Shown piece after piece: positions 18,325 to 26,723 of a DNA stretch of 64,000 bases. The translations under genes were made by a program, and so were the position numbers. The notes under the pieces are model-generated. The model was not told the DNA's origin, did no database searches, and saw nothing but the letters and a program-made list of their open reading frames with translations. Each line of letters starts with the position of its first letter. Position 1 is the stretch's first letter. Source of the stretch: Hathewaya massiliensis (lineage in GTDB: Bacteria; Bacillota; Clostridia; Clostridiales; Clostridiaceae); the NCBI RefSeq assembly GCF_902143515.1, contig NZ_CABFVD010000007.1:1-64000 (forward strand), read 5' to 3'.

Positions 18325-19404
18325 ATGGGTAATAATATGGATAATGAAAAACTTAAAGCCTTAGAAGCGGCTATGGGGCAAATAGAAAAACAATTTGGCA
18401 AGGGCGCTGTAATGAAGTTAGGAGAAAAAACAGGCTTAAATATAGATGTAATTTCAAGTGGCAGCTTAAGCCTAGATATAGCGCTTGGTATAGGTGGAGT
18501 TCCAAAAGGAAGAATCATAGAAATATATGGACCTGAGTCTTCAGGTAAAACTACTGTTGCATTACATGTAGTTGCTGAAGCTCAAAAAAAAGGTGGAGTT
18601 GCAGCTTTTATAGATGCAGAACATGCTTTAGATCCAATTTATGCTAAAGCTTTAGGAGTAGACATAGATAATCTTATTGTATCTCAACCTGATACTGGAG
18701 AACAAGGACTAGAAATAGCTGAAGCTTTAGTTCGATCAGGGGCTATTGATATAATTGTAGTAGACTCTGTAGCAGCCTTAGTACCAAAAGCTGAAATTGA
18801 AGGAGAAATGGGTGATTCTCACGTAGGATTACAAGCTAGATTAATGTCTCAAGCATTAAGGAAACTAGCAGGAGCTATAAATAAATCAAATTGTGTTACA
18901 ATATTTATAAATCAGTTAAGAGAGAAAGTTGGCATAATGTTTGGAAATCCAGAGACAACTCCTGGAGGAAGAGCATTAAAGTTCTACTCTTCTGTAAGAA
19001 TGGATGTTAGAAGAATAGATTCTATAAAGCAAGGTGATGATGTTCTTGGTAATAGAACTAGAGTTAAAATAGTTAAAAATAAAGTAGCCCCTCCATTTAA
19101 ACAAGCTGAATTTGATATAATGTATGGAAAGGGAATTTCAAAAGAAGGAAATATATTAGATTCTGGAGTAGATAATGGTATAGTTCAAAAAAGTGGTGCT
19201 TGGTTTTCCTATGGGGATATTAGATTAGGTCAAGGAAGAGAAAATGCAAAACAATTCTTATCTGAAAATCCTGATGTTTCATTAGAAATAGAAAATAAAG
19301 TAAGAGAAAAATTTGAATTACCTCTAGCAGTTCAGCAACCTAAAGCTAATTCTTCAAAAGAAGTCACTGCTTCTAAGAAAGATAAGGAAGATAAATCTGA
19401 ATAA
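18325..19404 (+). CDS. recA: Recombinase RecA
   Basis: RecA forms filaments on single-stranded DNA, drives homologous recombination and triggers LexA self-cleavage. The 359-residue protein has the Walker [10 protein letters not shown] near residue 72, the [16 protein letters not shown] segment, and an intact core and C-terminal tail rich in Lys, Glu and Asp. The ATG at 18325 is 8-9 bases after GGAAGGTGA. A promoter, LexA box and flanking terminators make it a monocistronic SOS gene. Confidence 0.97.
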   Translation: MGNNMDNEKLKALEAAMGQIEKQFGKGAVMKLGEKTGLNIDVISSGSLSLDIALGIGGVPKGRIIEIYGPESSGKTTVALHVVAEAQKKGGVAAFIDAEHALDPIYAKALGVDIDNLIVSQPDTGEQGLEIAEALVRSGAIDIIVVDSVAALVPKAEIEGEMGDSHVGLQARLMSQALRKLAGAINKSNCVTIFINQLREKVGIMFGNPETTPGGRALKFYSSVRMDVRRIDSIKQGDDVLGNRTRVKIVKNKVAPPFKQAEFDIMYGKGISKEGNILDSGVDNGIVQKSGAWFSYGDIRLGQGRENAKQFLSENPDVSLEIENKVREKFELPLAVQQPKANSSKEVTASKKDKEDKSE

Positions 19405-19416
19405 CTTATATTCTAG

Positions 19417-19442
19417 GCACAAGGCTACTTGTGCTTTTTTGT
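19417..19442 (+). terminator. Intrinsic terminator of recA
   Basis: GCACAAG (19417-19423), loop GCTA, CTTGTGC (19428-19434), then six T. Confidence 0.85.
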
Positions 19443-19562
19443 TTAGAAAAAAAGTTTTAAGTCAATAATATAGATATAATTTTATAATTAAAACTATAAA
19501 GTTAAAATATAAATGCTCTACATTTTTAAAGTAAGAAAAAAATTGATACATTTTCTAGTTGC

Positions 19563-19589
19563 TTGACACAAATTAAAAAGTAATATAAA
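19563..19589 (+). promoter_or_regulatory. Candidate promoter of rny
   Basis: TTGACA (19563-19568) is followed 15 bases later by TATAAA (19584-19589). The spacer is shorter than ideal. Confidence 0.35.
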
Positions 19590-19643
19590 ATAAAATCAAA
19601 TGCTGTTTTAGTATATTCAAATTGCTAACGATTTTTTAAATAT

Positions 19644-19697
19644 AACACCTTTTTCTAGCTTTTAAAAATGCTATTTATTTTGACAAAAGGAGGTGTT
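19644..19697 (+). promoter_or_regulatory. Possible masking hairpin at the rny ribosome site
   Basis: AACACC (19644-19649) with following T residues can pair with GGTGTT (19692-19697) and nearby A residues. The 3' arm overlaps the GGAGGTG ribosome site of rny. The stem is weaker than those before ymxH and tepA. Confidence 0.35.
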
Positions 19698-19702
19698 GTT
19701 TT

Positions 19703-21247
19703 ATGGAAAGCTCAATGATGCTTATATTTGCAACTATTATAGTTGTGTTAATTGGTATATTTGTTTTAGTATATGTAAGGAAAAATATATCTCAAGCAAA
19801 CATAGCTAAAGCACAAGAAGAGGCAAATAGAATAATTGAGGATGCAAAGAAAACATCAGAATCAAAGAAAAAAGAAGCCCTTTTAGAGGCAAAAGAAGAA
19901 GTTCATAGACTTCGTTCTGACTTAGAAAGAGAAACAAGAGAAAGAAGAAATGAAATCCAAAGGCTAGAAAGAAGAAACATACAGAGAGAAGAATTACTGG
20001 ACAAAAAAAGCGAAGCTTTAGAAAAGAAAGAAGAAATACTTAACAATAAGCAACAAGAGATTGGCACCTTAGAGGAAGAGATTAATAAGCTCCATGAGGA
20101 ACAAAGGACTGAGCTTGAGAGAATATCCAATTTAACTGCTGAGGAAGCAAAAGAAATATTACTTGAAGAAGTTAAAAAAGAGATAACTCATGAGTCTGCT
20201 ATGATGATCAAAGAAGTTGAAAGTAAAGCTAAAGAAGAGGCAGATAAAAAAGCTCGTGAAATTATAACTTGTGCAATACAAAGATGTGCAGCAGATCATG
20301 TTGCCGAATCTACCGTTAATGTAGTTCCTCTTCCAAATGATGAAATGAAGGGAAGAATCATAGGAAGAGAAGGAAGAAATATAAGAACTCTTGAAACTTT
20401 AACTGGTATCGATTTAATAATCGATGATACTCCAGAAGCAGTTATAATATCAGGATTTGATCCTATAAGAAGGGAAATTGCTAAAATAGCCCTTGAGAAA
20501 CTAATTGTAGATGGACGTATTCATCCAGCTAGAATTGAAGAAATGGTAGAAAAGGCTAAAAAAGAAGTTGATAATGTTATAAGGGAAGAAGGAGAACAAG
20601 CTACTTTTGAAACAGGAGTACATGGACTTCATTCAGAACTTGTAAGGTTACTTGGAAGATTAAAATACAGAACAAGTTATGGTCAAAATGTTTTAAAACA
20701 TTCAATCGAAGTTGCATATTTATGTGGAATAATGGCTTCAGAACTAGGCTTAGATCCATCTATAGCTAAAAGAGTAGGATTACTTCATGATATAGGTAAA
20801 GCTGTAGATCATGAAGTAGAAGGACCACACGCACTTATAGGGGCAGAGATTGCCAAAAAATATCATGAGTCTCCAATAGTAGTTAATGCTATTGCAGCAC
20901 ATCATGGCGATGTAGAATCTCAATCAATAGAAGCTATATTAGTTCAAGCCGCAGATGCTATTTCGGCTGCAAGACCAGGGGCAAGAAGAGAAACTCTTGA
21001 AGCATATATTAAAAGATTAGAAAAGCTTGAAGAAATAGCAAACTCTTATGAAGGCGTTGAAAAATCATTTGCAATTCAAGCTGGTAGAGAAGTTAGAATA
21101 ATGGTAAAACCTGAGCAAATAGATGATATTACAGCTGTAGAAATGGCTAGAAGTATAATAAAGAGAATTGAAAATGAAATAGAATATCCAGGACAAATTA
21201 AAGTCAATGTAATAAGAGAGACAAGAGCTGTAGAATATGCTAAATAA
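19703..21247 (+). CDS. rny: Ribonuclease Y
   Basis: RNase Y is the membrane-anchored endoribonuclease that starts mRNA decay in many Firmicutes. The 514-residue protein has an N-terminal membrane helix (about 5-25), a long charged coiled coil (about 30-195), a KH domain with [12 protein letters not shown] near 214-225, and an HD domain with [10 protein letters not shown] near 361. Length and order of domains are normal. It lies between recA and spoVS as in Bacillus, though ymdB is absent here. Confidence 0.95.
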   Translation: MESSMMLIFATIIVVLIGIFVLVYVRKNISQANIAKAQEEANRIIEDAKKTSESKKKEALLEAKEEVHRLRSDLERETRERRNEIQRLERRNIQREELLDKKSEALEKKEEILNNKQQEIGTLEEEINKLHEEQRTELERISNLTAEEAKEILLEEVKKEITHESAMMIKEVESKAKEEADKKAREIITCAIQRCAADHVAESTVNVVPLPNDEMKGRIIGREGRNIRTLETLTGIDLIIDDTPEAVIISGFDPIRREIAKIALEKLIVDGRIHPARIEEMVEKAKKEVDNVIREEGEQATFETGVHGLHSELVRLLGRLKYRTSYGQNVLKHSIEVAYLCGIMASELGLDPSIAKRVGLLHDIGKAVDHEVEGPHALIGAEIAKKYHESPIVVNAIAAHHGDVESQSIEAILVQAADAISAARPGARRETLEAYIKRLEKLEEIANSYEGVEKSFAIQAGREVRIMVKPEQIDDITAVEMARSIIKRIENEIEYPGQIKVNVIRETRAVEYAK

Positions 21248-21277
21248 ATCTAATTGTAAATAAAATATTAACTTTGT

Positions 21278-21329
21278 AAAAATCCTTTTAATTTGAATGT
21301 TTTTAAAATCAAAATAAAAGGATTTTTTT
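21278..21329 (+). terminator. Intrinsic terminator of rny
   Basis: AAAAATCCTTTTAATTTGA (21278-21296) pairs with a near-complementary arm at 21309-21327 that ends in seven T. Confidence 0.75.
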
Positions 21330-21432
21330 ACTATTTGTAGAATATTATTAAAAGATGATAAATTTTTATCCAATGTCTATTCCCTTTAAGATTAGTAAAG
21401 TATAATAATTATTTTATAGGGTTTGCGACCTG

Positions 21433-21495
21433 GATAATGGTTTCTAAGCTTCAGATGGAGTAAATCTCAGACTGAAACTAAGAATCTTATCTATA
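21433..21495 (+). promoter_or_regulatory. Structured leader element upstream of spoVS (copy U)
   Basis: A long imperfect hairpin: GATAA (21433-21437) with TTATC (21487-21491), a middle helix, TTCAG (21450-21454) with CTGAA (21472-21476), and an apical GAG/CTC stem. It shares sequence blocks with the element downstream of spoVS (21783-21861): TTTCTAAGCTTCA, TGAAACT and TTATCTATA in the same order. It ends shortly before the GGAGG site of spoVS. It does not match a riboswitch class I recognise. Confidence 0.55.
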
Positions 21496-21520
21496 CTTAT
21501 GAATTATTAGGAGGTATACT

Positions 21521-21781
21521 ATGGAGGTATTAAAAGTTTCAGCAAAATCAAATCCTAATTCTGTTGCAGGTGCTTTAGCTGGTGTTATAAGGGAAAGCAA
21601 GATAGCAGAAATTCAAGCTATCGGTGCAGGTGCGATTAATCAAGCAGTTAAAGCAATAGCTATAGCAAGAGGTTTCGTAGCCCCTAGTGGTATGGATCTT
21701 GTTTGTGTACCTGCTTTCACAGATATAGAAATAGACGGGGAAGAAAGGACAGCTATTAAGTTTATTATTCAAACTAAATAA
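21521..21781 (+). CDS. spoVS: Stage V sporulation protein S
   Basis: SpoVS is a small Alba-like protein that affects septation and spore coat development in Bacillus. The 86-residue product is very conserved: MEVLKVSAKSNPNSVAGALA at the start and AIARGFVAPSGMDLVCVPAF in the middle. It follows AGGAGG by seven bases. It is flanked on both sides by related hairpin elements, so its expression may be controlled post-transcriptionally. Confidence 0.96.
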   Translation: MEVLKVSAKSNPNSVAGALAGVIRESKIAEIQAIGAGAINQAVKAIAIARGFVAPSGMDLVCVPAFTDIEIDGEERTAIKFIIQTK

Positions 21782-21782
21782 T

Positions 21783-21861
21783 TAGGTATAAACAGATTTC
21801 TAGGCTTCACAGAAAGTTTTTCACTTTCATTGAAACTTAGAAATCCTTATCCATAGACCTA
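21783..21861 (+). ncRNA. Structured element downstream of spoVS (copy D)
   Basis: A long hairpin: TAGGT (21783-21787) with ACCTA (21857-21861), GATTTCTAGG (21795-21804) with CTTAGAAATC (21836-21845), TTCA with TGAA, and GAAAGT (21812-21817) with ACTTTC (21823-21828). It shares TTTCTAGGCTTCA, TGAAACT and TTATCCATA with the element upstream of spoVS. It could be part of the spoVS 3' UTR or a separate small RNA ending at the terminator at 21959. Confidence 0.5.
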
Positions 21862-21868
21862 CTCAGCT

Positions 21869-21900
21869 TAATACTTCTACTTTAAAAAATGGCAGTATTA
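21869..21900 (+). other. Second hairpin downstream of spoVS
   Basis: TAATACT (21869-21875) pairs with AGTATTA (21894-21900) around an 18-base loop. It lies between element D and the terminator. Confidence 0.4.
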
Positions 21901-21928
21901 AATTTAGTAGTCATGAGATAAATATTTT

Positions 21929-21959
21929 AAAACATGAAGATTAACCTTCATGTTTTTTT
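21929..21959 (+). terminator. Intrinsic terminator after the spoVS 3' region
   Basis: AAAACATGAAG (21929-21939) pairs with CTTCATGTTTT (21946-21956), followed by further T residues. Confidence 0.8.
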
Positions 21960-22013
21960 GATTTTATTGTATTATAATATTTGTACTTAAAAAATAAGAA
22001 ATAGGTGATTTTA

Positions 22014-22721
22014 TTGGAAAGATTACAAAAGTATATGGCAAGATGTGGTGTAGCATCTAGAAGAAAATGCGAAGAAATTATTATGAAAGGTAGGGTTAAG
22101 GTAGATAAAAAAGTTCAAAGAGAACTTGGAACTAAAATTGACCCTACTAAAAATATTGTAGAAGTTGATGACAAAATAATAAAAATAGAAGAGAATAAAA
22201 TATATATAAAACTAAATAAGCCTGTAAAGTATATTACTACAGCAAAAGATGAAAGAAACAGAAATACTGTATTAGATCTTATAGATGTTAAGGAAAGGAT
22301 ATATCCTATTGGCAGATTGGATTATATGACTTCAGGATTACTGCTTTTAACAAATGACGGAGACATATATAATAAAATAATTCATCCAAGAAAAGAAGTA
22401 GAAAAAACTTATATAGCTAAGGTAAGAGGGACTTTGACAAGAGAAGAAATAGAAATTTTCCAAAATGGCGTAGATATAGGTGGATATATTACGGCCAAAA
22501 GTAATGTTAAAGTTATAAAAAAAGAAGGGGAAAACTCCATATTAGAAATTAAAATTCATGAAGGCAAGAATAGGCAAGTAAGAAGAATGTGTGAAAAAAT
22601 TAATCACCCTGTAATAGAGTTAAAAAGAGTATCTATTGGCGAGATTACTTTAGGTAATTTAAACCTAGGAGAGTATAAAGAGTTAACTTTAGATGAACTT
22701 AAATATATTAGAAATTTATAG
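22014..22721 (+). CDS. rluB: RluB-type 23S rRNA pseudouridine synthase
   Basis: This enzyme of the RsuA/RluB family isomerises a specific uridine of 23S rRNA. The 235-residue protein has an N-terminal S4 RNA-binding domain (LQKYMARCGVASRRKCEEII) and a catalytic domain with GRLDYMTSGLLLLTNDG, in which the Asp is the nucleophile. The TTG start at 22014 follows AGGTGAT; an in-frame GTG at 22005 lies inside that site. Target position 2605 is inferred from the family. Confidence 0.85.
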   Translation: MERLQKYMARCGVASRRKCEEIIMKGRVKVDKKVQRELGTKIDPTKNIVEVDDKIIKIEENKIYIKLNKPVKYITTAKDERNRNTVLDLIDVKERIYPIGRLDYMTSGLLLLTNDGDIYNKIIHPRKEVEKTYIAKVRGTLTREEIEIFQNGVDIGGYITAKSNVKVIKKEGENSILEIKIHEGKNRQVRRMCEKINHPVIELKRVSIGEITLGNLNLGEYKELTLDELKYIRNL

Positions 22722-22732
22722 GCGGTGATATA

Positions 22733-23278
22733 ATGTTTTCTTATGCAAAAGATGTAAGTTTAATGGCTCAAGACATAATTAAAAATTATTGTGGTAAATT
22801 TAATACTGCGGTAGATTGTACCTTGGGAAACGGACATGACACAGAATTTTTATCAAAATATTTCAATAAAGTTTATTCTTTTGATATACAAGAAATAGCA
22901 ATTAGAAACTTTGAAAAAAATAAACCAACTAATGTAGTATTAATACATGATTCCCATGAAGAAATAGAAAAATATATAGAAAATGAACATATAGATTGTT
23001 TCATGTATAACCTAGGTTTTCTACCCGGTGGAAATAAAGAAATAACAACCAAAGCCAACTCTAGTTTAAATAGTATTAAATCTTCCTTGAAAAAGTTAAG
23101 TAATAATGGCATTATAACTATTTGTCTATATATAGGACATGAAGAAGGAAAGAAAGAGGCCGAAAGTCTGTTGCCTTTTTTAAAATTTTTAGACAAATCA
23201 AAATATGCTGTAGTAGTACATAAAGTTATCAATAGAAATAGTATCTCTCCTTCTTTAATAGTAATAGAAAAGAAGTAA
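22733..23278 (+). CDS. mnmM: Class I SAM methyltransferase, MnmM (YtqB) type
   Basis: A 181-residue Rossmann-fold methyltransferase of the YtqB family, recently shown in Bacillus and Staphylococcus to finish the mnm5s2U34 tRNA modification (MnmM). The glycine-rich SAM motif DCTLGNGHDT lies near residues 29-38 and an acidic second motif FDIQEI follows. NLGFLPGGNKEI near 93-104 is typical of the family. It starts 11 bases after rluB and shares its transcript. Confidence 0.82.
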   Translation: MFSYAKDVSLMAQDIIKNYCGKFNTAVDCTLGNGHDTEFLSKYFNKVYSFDIQEIAIRNFEKNKPTNVVLIHDSHEEIEKYIENEHIDCFMYNLGFLPGGNKEITTKANSSLNSIKSSLKKLSNNGIITICLYIGHEEGKKEAESLLPFLKFLDKSKYAVVVHKVINRNSISPSLIVIEKK

Positions 23279-23316
23279 TATGAAATTTATATTGATATAA
23301 GTTTCAAATAATGATA

Positions 23317-23343
23317 AAATGAAGATAATATTTCATTTTTTTT
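23317..23343 (+). terminator. Terminator of mnmM
   Basis: AAATGAA (23317-23323) pairs with TTCATTT (23332-23338) and is followed by a T-rich tract. Confidence 0.55.
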
Positions 23344-23388
23344 AAAATTGAAGTATTTATTGCGAAGTATAAAAAAGGGGTAGTTTAT

Positions 23389-24267
23389 ATGGAACAAAAT
23401 AAAGATTTAATGAGAATAATACAAATTAAATTTCCAAGACTAAGCAAGGGTCAAAAGTTAATAGCAGAATACATATTAAAACATTATGACAAAGCTGCTT
23501 TTATGACTGCTGCAAAGCTTGGAACCAGTGTAGGTGTTAGTGAATCTACTGTAGTTAGATTTGCTAATGAATTAGGGTTTAGTGGATATCCAAAACTTCA
23601 AAAAGCATTACAAGAAATGATTAAAAATAAATTAACAACAGTACAAAGAATAGAACTTTCAAATGATTATATAACTGAGGAAAATGCCTTAAAAGGTGTG
23701 TTAAAATCTGATATGGAAAATATTAGAGCTACTTTAGAAAAAATTAATCATAAAACCTTTGATACTGTAGTTGATTCATTGTTTAAAGCAAAAACAATAT
23801 ATATAATAGGACTTAGAAGTTCTAGTGCAATAGCTGAATTTTTAGGTTTCTACTTAAACTTAATTTTAGATAATGTTAGAATTGTTGCTTATGGAGTTAG
23901 TGATATATTTGAACAAATGCTAAATGTTTCAGAGGAAGATGTAGTTATCGGTATAGGGTTCCCAAGATATGCTAGTAGAACTATTGAAGCTTTAAACTTT
24001 GCCCATAGTAGAAAGGCTAATGTAGTAGCTATAACAGATAGCTTACTTTCACCACTGGCAACAAAAGCAGATTTAACATTAATTGCTCAAAGTAATATGG
24101 CATCTTTTGTAGACTCATTAGTTGCACCTCTTAGTGTAATTAATGCTTTGATTATTGCTGTAGGACTTAGAGAAAAAGAAAATATTTCAAATACATTTAT
24201 GAATTTAGAAAATATATGGGAAGAATACGGAGTTTATTCGTATAAGGATAAAAAAACTGAACTATAA
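23389..24267 (+). CDS. MurR/RpiR family transcriptional regulator
   Basis: A 292-residue regulator with an N-terminal RpiR-type helix-turn-helix (about 1-80, including SESTVVRFANELGFSGYP) and a C-terminal SIS sugar-phosphate-binding domain (about 125-265, YIIGLRSSSAIAEF). Such proteins sense phosphosugars and repress or activate nearby catabolic genes. No sugar operon is adjacent: the next gene on the same strand is glutamate dehydrogenase. Its target is unknown. Confidence 0.88.
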   Translation: MEQNKDLMRIIQIKFPRLSKGQKLIAEYILKHYDKAAFMTAAKLGTSVGVSESTVVRFANELGFSGYPKLQKALQEMIKNKLTTVQRIELSNDYITEENALKGVLKSDMENIRATLEKINHKTFDTVVDSLFKAKTIYIIGLRSSSAIAEFLGFYLNLILDNVRIVAYGVSDIFEQMLNVSEEDVVIGIGFPRYASRTIEALNFAHSRKANVVAITDSLLSPLATKADLTLIAQSNMASFVDSLVAPLSVINALIIAVGLREKENISNTFMNLENIWEEYGVYSYKDKKTEL

Positions 24268-24459
24268 CCTAACCTTATATTCTTTAAATTGTATACTCTA
24301 ATTATTTTAAAGTTTTATATAAAGGTTATATTATTCAAAATATTTTGTATGATTAGAAGGATATTTATTATATGTATAGAATATATAATATAAAAGCAGT
24401 TATTAATTCAAACTTTATAATAAATGAAAAAAAATTTTCATATTTTAGGAGGTTTTATT

Positions 24460-25827
24460 ATGACAAAGGGGAATTTAGATCCAAAAGCTTACATTGATCA
24501 AGCAATTGAAAATGTAAAGAAGAGAAATGCAGGGGAACCAGAATTTATTCAAGCAGTAGAGGAAGTTTTAACATCTTTAACTCCTGTTTTAGAAAAACAT
24601 CCAGAATATATTGAATCAAATTTATTAGAAAGATTCTGCGAGCCTGAAAGACAAATCATGTTTAAAGTGCCATGGGTTGACGATGCAGGAAATGTTCATG
24701 TAAATCGTGGATTTAGAGTTCAATTTAACGGATGTATAGGACCTTATAAAGGGGGATTAAGATTCCATCCATCTGTATACTTAGGTATTATAAAATTCTT
24801 AGGATTTGAACAAATACTTAAAAATTCATTAACTGGTCTTCCAATTGGAGGAGGAAAAGGTGGTTCAGACTTTGATCCAAGAGGAAAGTCTGATGGAGAA
24901 ATTAGAAGGTTCTGTGAAAGCTTTATGACAGAATTATATAGACATATAGGTCCTGATGTAGACGTTCCAGCAGGAGACCTTGGAGTTGGCGCAAGAGAAG
25001 TAGCTTATCTATATGGTTATTATAGAAGAATTAAAGGATCATTTGAAAATGGAGTTTTAACTGGTAAAGGTTTATCTTTCGGTGGTTGTATAGGCAGACC
25101 TGAAGCAACTGGAGCTGGTGTTACTTATTTCTGTCAAGAAATGTTAAAACATAATGGAACAGATATAAAAGGAAAAACAGTAGCTATTTCTGGATTTGGT
25201 CAAGTTGCATGGGGAGTTTGTAAAAAAGTAGCTGAACTTGGTGGTAAGGTTATAACAATATCTGGTCCAGACGGATATGTTTATGATGAAGAAGGAGTTA
25301 TAACTGAAGAAAAGATTAACTTCTTATTAGAAATGAGAAACTCTGGAAGAGATAAAGCTCAAGATTATGCTGATAAGTTCGGTGCACAATTCTTCCCTGG
25401 TGAAAAGCCATGGGGAACTAAAGCAGATATTATAATTCCATGTGCTACTCAAAATGATATACATTTAGAACATGCAAAACAAATCGTTGATAATGGTGTT
25501 AAATTTGTATGTGAAGCTGCTAATATGCCATGTACAAATGATGCTCTTAAGTATTTCTTAGAGAAAGGCTTAATAGTTGGACCTGCAAAAGCAGCTAATG
25601 CTGGAGGAGTTGCAGTATCAGCACTTGAAATGGCACAAAACAGCATGAGACTTGCTTGGACAGCTGAAGAAGTTGATACTAAATTACATCAAATTATGAA
25701 AGACATCCATAATAATGCTATGAAAGCAGCTGAAACTTATGGATTTGGATATAACTTAGTTGCTGGTGCTAATATAGCAGGATTTGTTAAAGTAGCAGAA
25801 GCTATGTATGCTCAAGGTATTTATTAA
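24460..25827 (+). CDS. gdhA: Glutamate dehydrogenase, hexameric GdhA type
   Basis: GdhA interconverts glutamate with 2-oxoglutarate and ammonia. The 455-residue protein resembles the small hexameric enzymes such as that of Clostridium symbiosum: PIGGGKGGSDFDP holds the catalytic Lys, GPDVDVPAGDLGVG follows, and SGFGQVAWG is the dinucleotide-binding loop. Cofactor (NAD or NADP) cannot be settled from the motifs. The ATG at 24460 follows AGGAGG; an in-frame ATG 36 bases earlier lacks a ribosome site. Confidence 0.93.
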   Translation: MTKGNLDPKAYIDQAIENVKKRNAGEPEFIQAVEEVLTSLTPVLEKHPEYIESNLLERFCEPERQIMFKVPWVDDAGNVHVNRGFRVQFNGCIGPYKGGLRFHPSVYLGIIKFLGFEQILKNSLTGLPIGGGKGGSDFDPRGKSDGEIRRFCESFMTELYRHIGPDVDVPAGDLGVGAREVAYLYGYYRRIKGSFENGVLTGKGLSFGGCIGRPEATGAGVTYFCQEMLKHNGTDIKGKTVAISGFGQVAWGVCKKVAELGGKVITISGPDGYVYDEEGVITEEKINFLLEMRNSGRDKAQDYADKFGAQFFPGEKPWGTKADIIIPCATQNDIHLEHAKQIVDNGVKFVCEAANMPCTNDALKYFLEKGLIVGPAKAANAGGVAVSALEMAQNSMRLAWTAEEVDTKLHQIMKDIHNNAMKAAETYGFGYNLVAGANIAGFVKVAEAMYAQGIY

Positions 25828-25832
25828 TATAT

Positions 25833-25861
25833 AAAAGACAGCCAATTTGGCTGTCTTTTTA
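25833..25861 (+). terminator. Bidirectional terminator between gdhA and the HAD gene
   Basis: AAAAGACAGCC (25833-25843), loop AATTT, GGCTGTCTTTT (25849-25859). A and T tracts on both sides serve both converging genes. Confidence 0.85.
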
Positions 25862-26587
25862 AAATTCTATATTTTCAGGACTTAATCTATATACAACATC
25901 TTTTCTTTCAACTATAATCTTAATTTTTTCTTTCACTTCATTACGTTCCATTACCTTTGTTAAAAGTTCTTTAGTAGGATTTATAGTAACAGGATTTCCA
26001 ACAGAACTAAGCATAGTAAAATCTCCTGAAGTATCACCATAAGCAAAACTTTTAGATAAATCAATATTATACTTATCACAAAAATATGATATTGCCCTTT
26101 CTTTACTTTCACTATCCCACATAGGTTTAATTTCACCTGTATACTTATTATTTTCATCCATTTCATATATAGATCCTATATAATCATTAAATCCATATTT
26201 TTCAGTCATATTTCTTACAAGCTCTATAGGACTTCCAGAAATAGCTATAACTAAGTGACCGTTTTCTTTATGATATTTTAGCCTATCTCTAGTATAAGTA
26301 TAAACCCTATCACCTTTTTGTTTAATTACTAATTCAGCAATAAAATCTATTTGAGATTTATGCAATCCTTTAATAGCTTCAGTATATATATCAGCCATTT
26401 TTAGTAGATAATTATCATAGTTTCCTTGTCTACGATCCCACTTAATATAATATGGGCGTACTTCATTATACCATCTGGAATTCTCTATAATTTCACTCTT
26501 TATAAGTTTTTTAAAAACTTCTGTTATTAATCCTTCTCTGTATAAAGTTCCATCAATATCAAAAAATGCTGCAATTGAACTTGACAT
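25859..26587 (-). CDS. HAD-IB family phosphatase (SerB-like)
   Basis: A 242-residue haloacid-dehalogenase hydrolase of subfamily IB. Motif I FFDIDGTLY (about 8-16), motif II ISGSP, and motif IV AYGDTSGDFTML are all present, so phosphatase activity is expected. A four-helix cap domain lies between motif I and II. The substrate is unknown; phosphoserine phosphatase and lipid-phosphate phosphatases are in the same subfamily. It converges on gdhA and shares its terminator. Confidence 0.82.
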   Translation of the reverse strand: MSSSIAAFFDIDGTLYREGLITEVFKKLIKSEIIENSRWYNEVRPYYIKWDRRQGNYDNYLLKMADIYTEAIKGLHKSQIDFIAELVIKQKGDRVYTYTRDRLKYHKENGHLVIAISGSPIELVRNMTEKYGFNDYIGSIYEMDENNKYTGEIKPMWDSESKERAISYFCDKYNIDLSKSFAYGDTSGDFTMLSSVGNPVTINPTKELLTKVMERNEVKEKIKIIVERKDVVYRLSPENIEF

Positions 26588-26723
26588 TATGAACCAACTC
26601 CTTTAAATTTATTATAGTAAGTATTTAACTTAAAAACATATATTTCCAAGGCAATTATTTATAAGGTAATACCAATTATATATAATATAAATTTAAATTT
26701 CAAATAAATAATAGGGTGATTAT

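Noticed and set aside
24268-24340. AACCTTATAT...ATATAAAGGTT hairpin after the RpiR-type gene
   Set aside because: AT-only stem with a long loop and no T-tract; expected often by chance in this composition.
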